A stretch of 64,000 nucleotides of DNA, taken from positions 1,520,828-1,584,827 of the forward strand of contig JXTC01000021.1 in NCBI GenBank assembly GCA_002914845.1, written 5' to 3'. Positions 47,557-57,794 of this stretch are shown piece after piece (the stretch's first letter is position 1; each line of letters opens with the position of its first letter). The position numbers and the translations under genes are program-made. Source of the DNA: Trema orientale. Lineage: Eukaryota > Streptophyta > Magnoliopsida > Rosales > Cannabaceae. Below the pieces are notes generated by a model, which was not told where the DNA came from, made no database searches, and saw only the letters and a list, made by a program, of their open reading frames with translations.

Positions 47557-48446
47557 ATGGAATTTCATTTTATCATCAGCTTCCTAGTGTTCTGCTTCTG
47601 CTTAGCTCAAACTGGTTATGGAGATGTTCTCTTCTCCTCCCTCCCTAGAACTCTAGTGGTCAGTTCTTCCACCCAGCAAGGACAAGGTATGAACAATCTG
47701 CAACTTTAGCGCTCTTACTTTTTCTTCTCTTCACCAGAGGGTAGAGACTTCTATCTGATACAGGCAGGATACTCTATGACTCTAACTAACACAAATAAGA
47801 ATTAGTTTACAGCTGATTATTTTCTTAGTTTATGTCAATATAGTTTCACTTAGATGACATGAATCATACCATGGTAACGAGTCTCTTATTGGGTTCCATG
47901 GTATGTGGGAGAAAGCCTTTTCCAATCTGACTTTCTAGTCTTTATGGAGCAGAACTGAAGGCAGGAGAGGACAGAATTACCGTTACGTGGGGTTTGAATG
48001 AGAGTCTCAGGGCCTCAGGAGCCGATGAAGAGTACAAGAATGTGAAAGTGAGTTTGTGTTATGCTCCTGTGAGCCAGAAAGACCGTGGATGGAGGAAAAC
48101 GGTGGACAACTTGAACAAGGACAAGACCTGCCAATTCACCATTGCTAACAGACCCTATGATGCTTCTCAGACTAATCAAAGCTACGACTGGACAATTGAG
48201 AAAGATGTGCCTTCAGCTACTTTCTTTGTGAGAGCCTATGCTTATAACTCCGCCGGCATCGAGGTGGCATTTGGTCAGACCACGGATGCTAGAAAAAGCA
48301 GTAACCTGTTTGAAATCCAAGGAATCAGTGGACGTCAGGGGTCACTTGAGATTGCTTCAGTTTGTTTCTCTGCATTTTCTGTGGTGTCTTTGTTTGGATT
48401 TCTCTTCCTAGAAAAAAGGAATAATAATAGGCTCTCAAAGAATTGA
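47557..48446 (+). CDS. NRT3.1: NAR2/NRT3-type partner of high-affinity nitrate transporters, 2 exons, 207 aa
   Basis: Exons 47557-47686 and 47953-48446; 624 nt close in frame. The protein has a signal peptide (about 1-22), an extracellular NAR2 domain with LKAGEDRITVTWGLNES, the conserved LCYAPVSQKDRGWRKT and KDKTCQFTI boxes, and SYDWTIEKDVPSATFFVRAY, then one C-terminal membrane helix (about 178-198, IASVCFSAFSVVSLFGFLF) and a short basic tail. Relatives bind NRT2 transporters at the plasma membrane and are needed for inducible high-affinity nitrate uptake. The acceptor at 47952 was chosen over one 11 nt downstream because it restores the family phrase LKAGED. It was once named a wound-responsive protein family. 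The intron is 266 bp. Confidence 0.95.
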
Positions 48447-49476
48447 GAAATAGCTTAGAAATATTTGTTGACTTACTTCAACCTTGAAGTGTCCCATTTG
48501 TTTCTTTTCTAAGTACACCCCGCTAGTTTACTCCCTTTTAGCTCTCATAGTCTCATGTCCAGCACCTAAAAGCTTAGTCCCAACACTGTATACAGCTCAT
48601 CACAATTCTGGAATAAATGACAAGCATGTCAGACAAAGTTGGGGAACTTAAGTTTAAAGCCTTCTGAACTATCTCATTACCAATAAGCATAAGATGAGAA
48701 AAGGAATTTCTTTTGCAGATTAAAAAAGTGAAAAAGGAAATAAAAATACTTCCTCTTTGTTGATGAGTTGCCAAATTCGAATTCTTCTGTATACTATAAT
48801 ACATAATAGAGAAACTTTTGGCATAAAGGAAAGGGAGACCAGTATTTGTGCTCACCGAACCAAGTTTTTGAAGGAGGGAGTTGAAACTATGAGACCTTTG
48901 CTCAAATAGACAATAGAAGCAAAAAGCTAGGCAAATTGCATAGCTTGTAGCAATAGTTGATCCATATCGATTCCTCGATCCAAACAGAAATAAGCAACAA
49001 TTTTGATGTTTTTCATTTCTTTAACCAATGAGGAACCTTGCTTCCATCTAAAGTACATATCTTTAGAACAATTTCCATGAACTCTCGGGGATAGCCCAAT
49101 AATCAAGAATACATAGCATAATAACCAGGGGAAAAAAAAAAAAAAGTGAAAACACAGATGATGAAATTTGAAATTAACAACTGCAACTCTATCAAAATTT
49201 GAGGGATCTCTCTCGCTCATTGATAAACGACAGAAAAACACTCTGGTTTTATGTATGAAACACTAGCAAACTCTGAGATTACTCCATTGATTTCTTTCAA
49301 GAAGCTATAAAACACATAAAGGAAGCCTAAAAAAGAAAAAGGGATTCTTTTATGTTTGGCTTCCAACAAAAACCATTCCTCACCTTACAAAGCTCACTAT
49401 TCCACCCTTCATTATTATTATTATTTTTTTCTTCCTTTTGTCTTGTTCAGCTAGACAACCCAAAACAAAATTCAAA
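48447..49476. other. intergenic between NAR2 and SufE-like genes
   Basis: Converging 3' flanks of two genes on opposite strands. Small minus-strand frames at 48574-48855 and 48927-49241 have no family signature. A (ATT)n patch lies near 49413-49426. No gene is supported. Confidence 0.5.
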
Positions 49477-50298
49477 CTACAAAGGCAGAGTAACAGAGAG
49501 AGAAAGCAAGTAATGACTAACATGAGTTTGAGCCGAACCTCCATGGTTTTGGGCACTGATTTCATCCCCAGGGGAGACCATTATAGAGGATAGAGAAGGC
49601 TCCAAAGAGGGTTTCTCATTCTTTTCTTCAAGCAAAGCTCTGGTCTTCTTCTGCATCGTTATCAATACGTTGTGCCATGTATTCACTCTCGAATGCCCCC
49701 TCCCGTGCAACCCAACGTTCACGTACTCAAAATCCTCCGTCTTGAGCCCCAAAACCTCCTCGGCCTCGCCCCCATCCAGTACCCAAATCAAGCACGAGCA
49801 GAACCCTTTCGAGATCTCCGAGTCGCTATCGGCCCGGAACCTCATCCTCCCACCCTCCTCCATCTCCGCCTCCACCCACACCTGCGTCGCGCAACCCACG
49901 ACCCGATTCTCCGCGACCCGACCCGACTCGTCGTACGCGGGGAGCCTCGACGCGTAGTGGAGCAGCCTCTTCACGCGGTCCATCGGCTCCTCCAGCGACT
50001 TGAACTCCAAAACCAGCCGTTGGAGCTTATCGGCGACGGCGGTCCCCGCCGCCGGAGTCGGCGTCCCGATCTCCGCCAGGCTAGGTTTCCGGGCATTCAA
50101 CCTGGACGAAAAATTCGAGCCGGAATCGGAAGATCTCAAGGATTTTCTCCCGTTTTCTCGTCTGAAACAAAGAGTTCTACGTCCAGAGCTGGAAGTAGGG
50201 CCCTTTGTCCATGGTCTGGAGGAAGAAGAGAAGGAACATTGAGGAGAAGGAGGAGGAGGAGGATGGGTAGTACTGGTTCGTATAATGGAAGAATTCAT
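49477..50298 (-). CDS. SUFE2: SufE-like protein, plastid, SUFE2 type, 273 aa
   Basis: SufE-family activator of the cysteine desulfurase NFS2 in plastid Fe-S cluster assembly. Residues 1-70 are rich in Ser, Arg and Pro with few acidic residues, as in chloroplast transit peptides. The SufE domain spans about 88-225: KLQRLVLEFKSLEEPMDRVK, then ENRVVGCATQVWVEAEM with the acceptor Cys136, and a C-terminal HNVLITMQKKTRAL helix. There is no BolA domain (as in SUFE1) and no NadA domain (as in SUFE3), so SUFE2 is the best match. It is read as a single exon starting at 50298; an in-frame Met at 50370 is less likely. A possible donor near 49520 (CAT|GTTAGT) means the last ~15 codons are less certain. 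Confidence 0.9.
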   Translation of the reverse strand: MNSSIIRTSTTHPPPPPSPQCSFSSSSRPWTKGPTSSSGRRTLCFRRENGRKSLRSSDSGSNFSSRLNARKPSLAEIGTPTPAAGTAVADKLQRLVLEFKSLEEPMDRVKRLLHYASRLPAYDESGRVAENRVVGCATQVWVEAEMEEGGRMRFRADSDSEISKGFCSCLIWVLDGGEAEEVLGLKTEDFEYVNVGLHGRGHSRVNTWHNVLITMQKKTRALLEEKNEKPSLEPSLSSIMVSPGDEISAQNHGGSAQTHVSHYLLSLSVTLPL

Positions 50299-50483
50299 GT
50301 TTGGTAAGAAAGAAAGTGCGAGAAAATGAGAGAGAAAATTTTTATGTTTTTGTATGGGACGAGCCAACAAGAGGTGTAGTAGGTTAAGTTAATAAGTTTG
50401 AGCAAGTAAATTGGAGATCCTAAAACTGCGCACCCCCTTGTGTCTGGAAAATGAATCAGAGAATCAGTGAGTAGATTCTTCCA

Positions 50484-50491
50484 TTTTTATA
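50484..50491 (-). promoter_or_regulatory. TATA box of the SufE-like gene
   Basis: Reads TATAAAAA on the minus strand, about 190 nt upstream of the ATG, which would give a leader of roughly 155 nt. Assigned by sequence and position only. Confidence 0.4.
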
Positions 50492-50578
50492 ACTAGTATG
50501 AGAGAGAGACTAGTCAGTGTAAGACTAGCCACGACACAAAACAAGGCGCGAAAGATTTTTTATTTCTTTTAAGTACTA

Positions 50579-50705
50579 TTTACCGTTGGATGGGAATCTG
50601 TATATAAATATATTCTCTACAGATTCCCGTTATTCCTTACAGATTCCCATCCAAAGATAATTAAGGCATGACCCTACGTAGAGACGCCCCTATCGTAGCC
50701 ATCCC
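50579..50705 (-). mobile_element. MULE-type MITE, copy 2 (truncated)
   Basis: On the minus strand it starts GGGATGGCTACGATAGGGGC and follows copy 1 through GGATGGGAATCTGT and the inner inverted pair, then stops at about 50579 without the second terminal repeat. No target duplication can be shown. It sits about 90-130 bp upstream of the TATA box of the SufE-like gene. Confidence 0.8.
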
Positions 50706-50945
50706 ATTATTTATTTATAGAATTAAAGGAATTAAAATTTAGCATCTAACTACGTTTCTCTTCCCAAAAAAGGAATGAACTCTAGGCAATCTTCGTTTTT
50801 ACTCCTCCAAATTCTGCCTCAAAAACCTTTTTCATTACAAGGGTCATGCTAATCAACGGTTTTGACCTATTTCTCTTTTGATATTAAGAGTTAGTATTAG
50901 AATACGTATGAAAAATTTTGGATAGAAAATAAGACATTGAAGTTA

Positions 50946-51117
50946 GGGGAGGGCTACAGTAGGGGCACCCCTACGTAGGGCCACCCCTTATACACCGTTC
51001 GATGGGAATCTGTGGGGAATAACGGGAATCTGTGAGGAATCTATTTATACACAGATTCCCATCGAACGGTGTATAGACAGAGTCCTACGCAGGGACGCTC
51101 CTACTGTAGACGCGCCC
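50946..51117. mobile_element. MULE-type MITE, copy 3, 9-bp TSD
   Basis: 172 bp, the same length as copy 1, with ends GGGGAGGGCTACAGTAGGGG and CTCCTACTGTAGACGCGCCC. It is flanked by the 9-bp duplication ttgaagtta at 50937-50945 and 51118-51126. The inner arms CGATGGGAATCTGTG and its complement are well kept, so this looks like the youngest of the three copies. Confidence 0.88.
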
Positions 51118-51126
51118 TTGAAGTTA

Positions 51127-53082
51127 TCAAGAAAAAAACCTAATCATTCTTCTCTCTTCTAAAGAAATCTCTTTCATCCTGTACAATAAGATTTTCCATC
51201 TACCGGGGAGGGAGATCTCCCTCTTTGTCAGGACTTTCCTTTTTTTTTTTTTTTTTTTTTTTTCTTTTTTCAGTTTCAATAATCCTTCTTTATGTGAAGA
51301 CATGAGTCATCCTAAATTTAAATTTATGGGTATTTTGTCATATCTGATTATAAATATGCGAGTATTTTATTTGTTTTCTTTATTTTCGTATAATTTTTTA
51401 TGTCTATCTTTTAGATTTGAGATTTTTCTAGTCCAAATCTAAAATATTTTATGCGGTTCAAAATCGATTTATGTAAAAGATCCGTCACAATATCAGTCGA
51501 AAAGAGCCAACTCTAATGGCATATGATGATTTTGAAGAGTGAAGAGACATATCTCATAAAGCTCCACTTATACCACTCGTTGGATTTTGTGTCTTCTCAT
51601 AGATCGATAGTCGAATATAATAATTTTACTGATTATTTATTTATTATAATAGATTAATTATTTATATTTCGATTATTATATCAAGTGAATTATTGTACTG
51701 AATTATAAAAATTTCAATTTATTAAACAAAGAATACATAAGAACAATAAAAATAAATATTAATAAATTAACTTTTGTATATACACTGTAGTTGCTTAAGG
51801 ACTATTGTATTGAGTATTTTTGTGTAAGAAGTTAAGTTGGACAATTAATTAATTTGTAGTGTTTTGTTATAGTATTTCTTGTTGGAGTAAACAACCCAAG
51901 GGGGTATTGAAGTGACCCTGGATCAAGTGGATCAAACTGGACCAGTTCTGAAATAATATTTGGATAAACAATTACCTGTTCCAGTTGCAGTCAATCCCAT
52001 CCACAAAAAGATAAGATTAAATGAAAAAAATAAAAAATAAAAACACAAAAACGTGATTGTTTCCTCATCTTCCAACTTGTTTTCTCTTTTTTCTGTTGAA
52101 TTTCAAGTTGTGGTCATCATTAAAATAAAAAAGGGAAATTAAGAACAAAATGTAAGAGTTTAGACTTTAGAGAGAAAAAGACTGAAGGAGAGTAAGGACT
52201 TTATGGAATTTAAATACTAAAATGCCAAAAGCTCAAGTCTTTTGTTGCAAGATTTGCTTTGTATATATCAATGAAGTAAACAAATAACCTTGTAAAGATA
52301 CGTGACGCGCATAGAGTATGTATTTGCTAAGCAAGTACGTCATCAGATCATGACATGTTCCTATATATGGTCATAAGACTCATAACCCACGTAACATATA
52401 TAATCAAAGATTGATGATAGTGATCATAATAATGATGATAACATTTATGCTATATTCCGCGGCATTAGTCAGTATTTACGATGTAATTGCCGAGAAAATG
52501 CATTAAGTAGTAGATCGAGAGTTCAAATTCTCGGTGAATTATTTTCTTTCAGTTTATAATATGTAGAGATCATTAGTCGAGTCACACATTTTTAAAAATA
52601 AAATTCACATATTTTTAGTCGAGTCACACATTTTTAAAAATAAAATTCACATATTTTTAAGTCGAACTTTTAATATATTGTTCACTTATATCAAATCCAT
52701 GAACTTTTCACTAAAAAAATCCAATTATACTTTTCTATTTCGATAAAAGGTTAGTGGCATTTTTCTGAAGCTTTTTTTTTTTTCTTTTTTTAGAACCACA
52801 TTTTCAAGACAAAACACATCTCATTAAGTTAATTCAACTTTTTAAGGATAGGATGTGAAATTTGAGCTAAAATGATGATTTTATTTTGTGAAATTAACAA
52901 AAAGTTCTACAATTGTATGTATTAATGTGAAATTATTAACAAAAAGTTCGAGATAAAAATGGTGAAATTATTTTATAACGTGTATGATTGCATCAGTTTT
53001 TGAGACTATCAAATATGTAATTATGCAAGAGTAATTTGTATGTATTAATGAGCATATAATCTTATTACTTTGCACCTTCTAA
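51127..53082. other. gene-free AT-rich stretch with a 42-bp tandem duplication
   Basis: No gene seen over about 2 kb. A T-run lies at 51239-51261. A 42-bp direct duplication (TTAGTCGAGTCACACATTTT...) occupies 52573-52614 and 52615-52656. Confidence 0.5.
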
Positions 53083-53277
53083 TTAAGTGAAGAACGGCCA
53101 TATGATTCAGCTTTTGAGTCCAATAGTCGGAGTTCCGTGACGACACAAGTTGACAATTCAAAATACCTGAGTGAGTTATTCCACTACCGGGATGGCAAAC
53201 CAGCACTCTATGATTGCTTCAACAAGAAAACGGTTTGCTCTAAAATCTCTAAGGCTTGTTCAGTATTATTTGTCTTA
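53083..53277 (+). other. exon-like open stretch of unknown origin
   Basis: 65 codons open between TAA at 53080 and TAA at 53278, with protein-like composition (phrases such as YDSAFESNSRSSV, DNSKYLSELFHYRDGKPALY). It is less AT-rich than its surroundings. There is no start with good context and I do not recognise the family. It could be a displaced exon of a host gene or a chance frame. Confidence 0.3.
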
Positions 53278-53817
53278 TAAGGTTAAAATCATGAGAGAGT
53301 CCTGAACTTTCTTCTCTCTGGAAATAGATTTGGGAACACTTTTCCCCCCCTCCCCCTACCAATAGCCTATTTTTTATCCATCAAAATATTTAACAATGTT
53401 AAAATTGGAGAGCAAAGTAAGAATTTTAACAAGAAAAACCAAAAAATTAAGTACGCTTACCACCACTAAAAACTCTAGTGCCAAATTATAATTAGACATA
53501 AAAAATGGAGAATATATACTTACCTTTAGCATGGTAAAATCTTGCGAATTTCTCTCTTTCCTTCCATCATATTCATATTCCTTTTTCTTTTCTTTTTTTC
53601 AGTCTTTTGCTATAAACTAACGTCAATAAGGAAGAAAGAAATCTGTATTAGATTCAGAGATGACCTACTATAAAAATTTCATCAAAAATCAAATATAATA
53701 GCAATAATGGAGAAAATGATGAATGACTACAGTCCTTTCGTACGTTGGTGGGCTTGACCCACAAGAATGAGTCGACTGAACTCCCTTTTTATTTAAGTAG
53801 CGAGGTCCTTTTTTCTT
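53278..53817. other. intergenic, nothing recognised
   Basis: AT-rich DNA. No gene or element is supported. Confidence 0.5.
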
Positions 53818-53820
53818 TAA

Positions 53821-54249
53821 GGCTATGTTTGGTAGAGAGGAGAGAAAGTAGGAGGGAAGGAAAAATAAGAAGGGAAAGAAAATGTGTAGGATAGAAAGGA
53901 AAGTGTCTTTCCTCAATTGTTGTTTTGGTAAGTAGGAAGGAAAGAAAATTAGTATATTTTAAAATGACTATTTTGCCCTTTTTATTAAAATTTCAAAAGT
54001 AGTATATAAGGTTAATTTGGTAAATTTACTTTAAAGCATTTGTAAAAAAACTTTTCCTCTCCCTTTTCTCTCCATTTTTGGGAGGAAAATATTGGAGTGG
54101 GTCCCACCGTATTTTTCCCTCCCCTTTTCTCTTCCATTTTCTCTTCCCTCCCTTTTCCCTCTTACCAAACAACCCAAAATTTTTTTTCTCTCCACTTTTC
54201 CCTCAAAATTTTTCCTTCCTCTCCCTTTTCCTTCCTACCAAACATAGCC
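53821..54249. mobile_element. PIF/Harbinger-like foldback element, copy 2, TSD taa
   Basis: 429 bp with ends GGCTATGTTTGGTAG and CTACCAAACATAGCC, near-perfect inverted repeats. Flanking taa at 53818-53820 and 54250-54252. Arms are rich in GGAGGGAAGG / CCTTCCTCTCCC. The TGTTTGGT terminus and 3-bp target match Tourist/Harbinger MITEs. Related to the 771-bp copy at 45093-45863. Confidence 0.82.
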
Positions 54250-54252
54250 TAA

Positions 54253-57200
54253 GAGTTTTTCCTCTTTTTATGGGACAGTAAAGTAAATTGTAATAAGCTG
54301 TAAACAAACAAAAACTTACAATTTTCGCTTCCAGAAGTATGTATATGTGTATATTACTTTACATATAACTTTTTAAATTTTCAAACTCTCGCACGTCCAA
54401 ACAAAAAACAAAACAAAGAATATACTTGTAATGCCATAGTAATATCCTAGCGGAGATCTAAGATTAAATAATATTAATTACAAAATATTATGCTCAGAAC
54501 TACTTTCGTATACACTCAATTAGCAGTAGTAAGTAATATTGTAGATCTCTCTCTGCAAGCAATTTATCATGATGATAAACTACAACTAATTGTGGTGCGC
54601 ATGGTTACGTCTATATATATTGATATGTATAACCCCTTTCTTATACTTCATAATATTTTTATTTCTCCATCCTAGTACAATATTATTGGATCTATACAGT
54701 AGATATACAACACATGTATGTATGTATTTGATATAATATAATATATGTATTCATATATATGGTTGTTGCTGTTGAGTTGGTTAGTGTGGATTCCTCTTTT
54801 TTTTTTTTAGTATTCGTTTATTGGTGGTTGGTGAGGAAATGGGTAAAAGTGAAGATTGAACCCCACACTTCTTGTTTCTCTAAAAGAAGTCTTGGCTATA
54901 CATGCTAAGCAAGTCATGATAATGTTGATTCTATTATATGGGTGATGTACTACCTTTAGATATGAAGATTAACTAATAACTATGGATAGCGAAAATTATT
55001 ATTATTTTTATATGACAAACAAGTTAATACTCCCCTAATCTTTTGGACCAATTTGATCTGTTATGAACTCTCTGTCTCCTTCGATTTCTTTTTTATTTTT
55101 TTATTTGTTTTTATTTTTTAAGTGAATCCTTCGATTTCTATTAGTGCATATACAGTCTAAATTAATAGAGCTTAATCATAATTATAGATGTCTCTTTTCA
55201 AATGGCAAAGTGGGCGGCTTACCACTATTAAGATTTATTTTAATACTAAAAGAAAAGGGTAGTGCCCCGTGGACGTCATTTTAAAATAACATTTATATTA
55301 TAATAAGCACATCTGAAAATGAATCAGTGATGTCGGACACTTTTGTCTTGCTTTTTAAATCATCTATATCTAAGATATGGGAACACAAAAGTAGAAATAT
55401 AATCTTGCAACTTAATTAGTATTTATTTGGTACAAAATGACTTTTTAGTAAATTTTTTAAAATGATATTACTAGTAGTAGGAATCACATAATTTCTGACT
55501 ATAAAATTATGACTTTTTTAGGACCGATTATAGTTACAAATTGTGTAACGTTCTATCACACAAAGTTACAAAATACTAGTCATTTTTTTAACACTTTTAA
55601 AAAAATCATTTTAATTAAAATTACTACTATTTATGTCAATTTCCTTTATATAAATTGGGATAATTGATGTCAGTCCGCTCAAAGTTACATGATCACTTGT
55701 CTTAATTTTGTGTGTCTCTAATGTGTCTCACTAATTAAATTTCACACCATATTATTTTAAAATAATTAAGATGTTTTGTGGAGATTTATTAAATAAATAA
55801 CGGCTAAAAATAAATATGACGTGGCTTTATTTTATAAGTGAAATATGAAGGAGGAGAGGAGACATGAGAATTTAGGACAACTCATCTTAGTACTTGTTAA
55901 AAGGAATTTAACACTTTTTAAAATAATCCACTTTTTAACACTTTTCTCTAAATTATAATGCTATGTTTTATAAAAGAATAATTCTAAAGATACAAAAAAG
56001 TTGCATAAAAAACTTACATTAATAATATTAATTATATGATATCATTTTCAGCCACATAATTTTAAATATTGTGAAGTTTTGTGACCTATTTTGAGATAAA
56101 AGTATGTATACCATGTTAGTGGTGTAAGATTATAGTGCAACTTTTTTGTGTACTTTAAGAAAACAAAAGTTGAACACTGTGCTCCATGATCGACGGGAAG
56201 GGTACCTAGGATCTTTAGTTTTATAAATTAAAAGTTTGTAGACTTTGTCGAACCCCCAATTCTTGCAAAAGTCTCTACTTTTCTCCTCCATTTCTAGATG
56301 AAGTTTGTGTAGCATAATATAACCGAGTACGTGCACATCGAAATAAAAATAAAAAAAATAAATAACCTAGCATTTGGTCTACAATCAGTATTACTGCCTG
56401 CGCTTAGAAAATGATACTTATAAGTATGTATCTAAAGGTTTAATTGCGAAAAGGAACATGTTTTTGAGTTATTCTTAATACTAGCCAATATTTGTATTTT
56501 CTAAGTTATGTTATTATATGAGTATTGAGGAACCAATTGGAAATCATCAATATTGGTATAATATCTCGTGTGTTTTTAGGTATTTTTCTTTTTCTTTTGT
56601 TTGAGGACTAGTAAAATCTTAAGTTTGATAGTGTGTTAAGTTCATAAAAATGAAGTTATCTAGTACTATTTTGCCTTAAATTTTGCTATGTTCTTACTTA
56701 TTTTAAGTTGTTTCAAGTGTTTTTCTTGTTATTTTGATGTTGTGTTTATTTGTGTGGATAAGAGAATGAAACAAGGATGTTTGATGTAAATTAAGGTGAA
56801 TTTGTACCTCATAAATGAGTTTTTATTTTTGTTGATTAATACAAAAAATCTATCAAAATTAACTTAAAAACGGTTAGCACAAATCACCTAAATTGTACAC
56901 ATAAGGTACAAATTTGTAGATATTTAAAATGTGAAAGTACAATTTTGTACAAGCCAAAAAATATGGTTAAAATGCAGAAAAGTTATATTTTAGGGTATTT
57001 TTTTTTTACAGTTGTCTTTTTTTTTTTTAATTTATGTAAATAGGCTGAAGTTTATTGTGACTAAAGGACCCATCCTTACTGAACGACTTGTCGTTTCAGG
57101 AATTTTTCTTGTGATAAATAACATGTCGTTTTCAACCAATAGAAAGGAAATAGCATGTCGCTTGCTAACGGAAAAACAGCAATCATTTTTTTGAAATCCG

Positions 57201-57794
57201 GGGAAAAAAAACTACCAAACAAACAATTCGGTTGAGTGAAAAAGGACATTTCGTTTTTTTTTTTTTTTTTTTTTTTATTTTAATTTCTGGAAAGGGAAAA
57301 AAGACATATTTTTTTCTCTTTTAAGTATGAATGTATGATAATAGTTAGTTTATTAATAAGATGAAGCATACTTTTTTTGGGGAAAAGAAAAACAAACAAA
57401 CAAACTTACTTTTCTACTACTTGTTTATGAAGTCTTTGCTTAATTTGTTACTTCATTCGTGCACATATTTAGTACCCAACCCAACTCTTTCGAGACTGAT
57501 TAGTAAAGTTTTGGATAAGGCAGTGAAGTTCTCACCCTCATACAGAATAAATATAAATTGGAAACCATATAAAAGAGAATTATGATAAATCATTCTTCAT
57601 AAATGATAATACTTTCCATTTCCATTAATGATTTTGCATATACGATCTGCTCATATGTCACCGCCTCTAGTCCTTGATGGTACATTAATGTTGTTCATTA
57701 GTTATGTCTTGACCTTGTTCAATCCATGTATTCATTTTCCTCAGTCCAAATTAATGGAGAAAATGGATATCAATCAAGAACATTATTCTAATTA
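54253..57794. other. gene-free stretch downstream of the GH27 gene
   Basis: About 3.5 kb of AT-rich DNA with no gene seen. It contains a T-run at about 57258-57276. The part at about 57040-57180 (ATAGAAAGGAAATAGCATGTCGC region) has a diverged relative near 63880-63970, so it is probably a dispersed repeat. Confidence 0.5.

Noticed and set aside
49672-50307. 211-codon open frame on the plus strand
   Set aside because: Antisense shadow of the SufE-like gene; Arg/Pro-rich and without domain.
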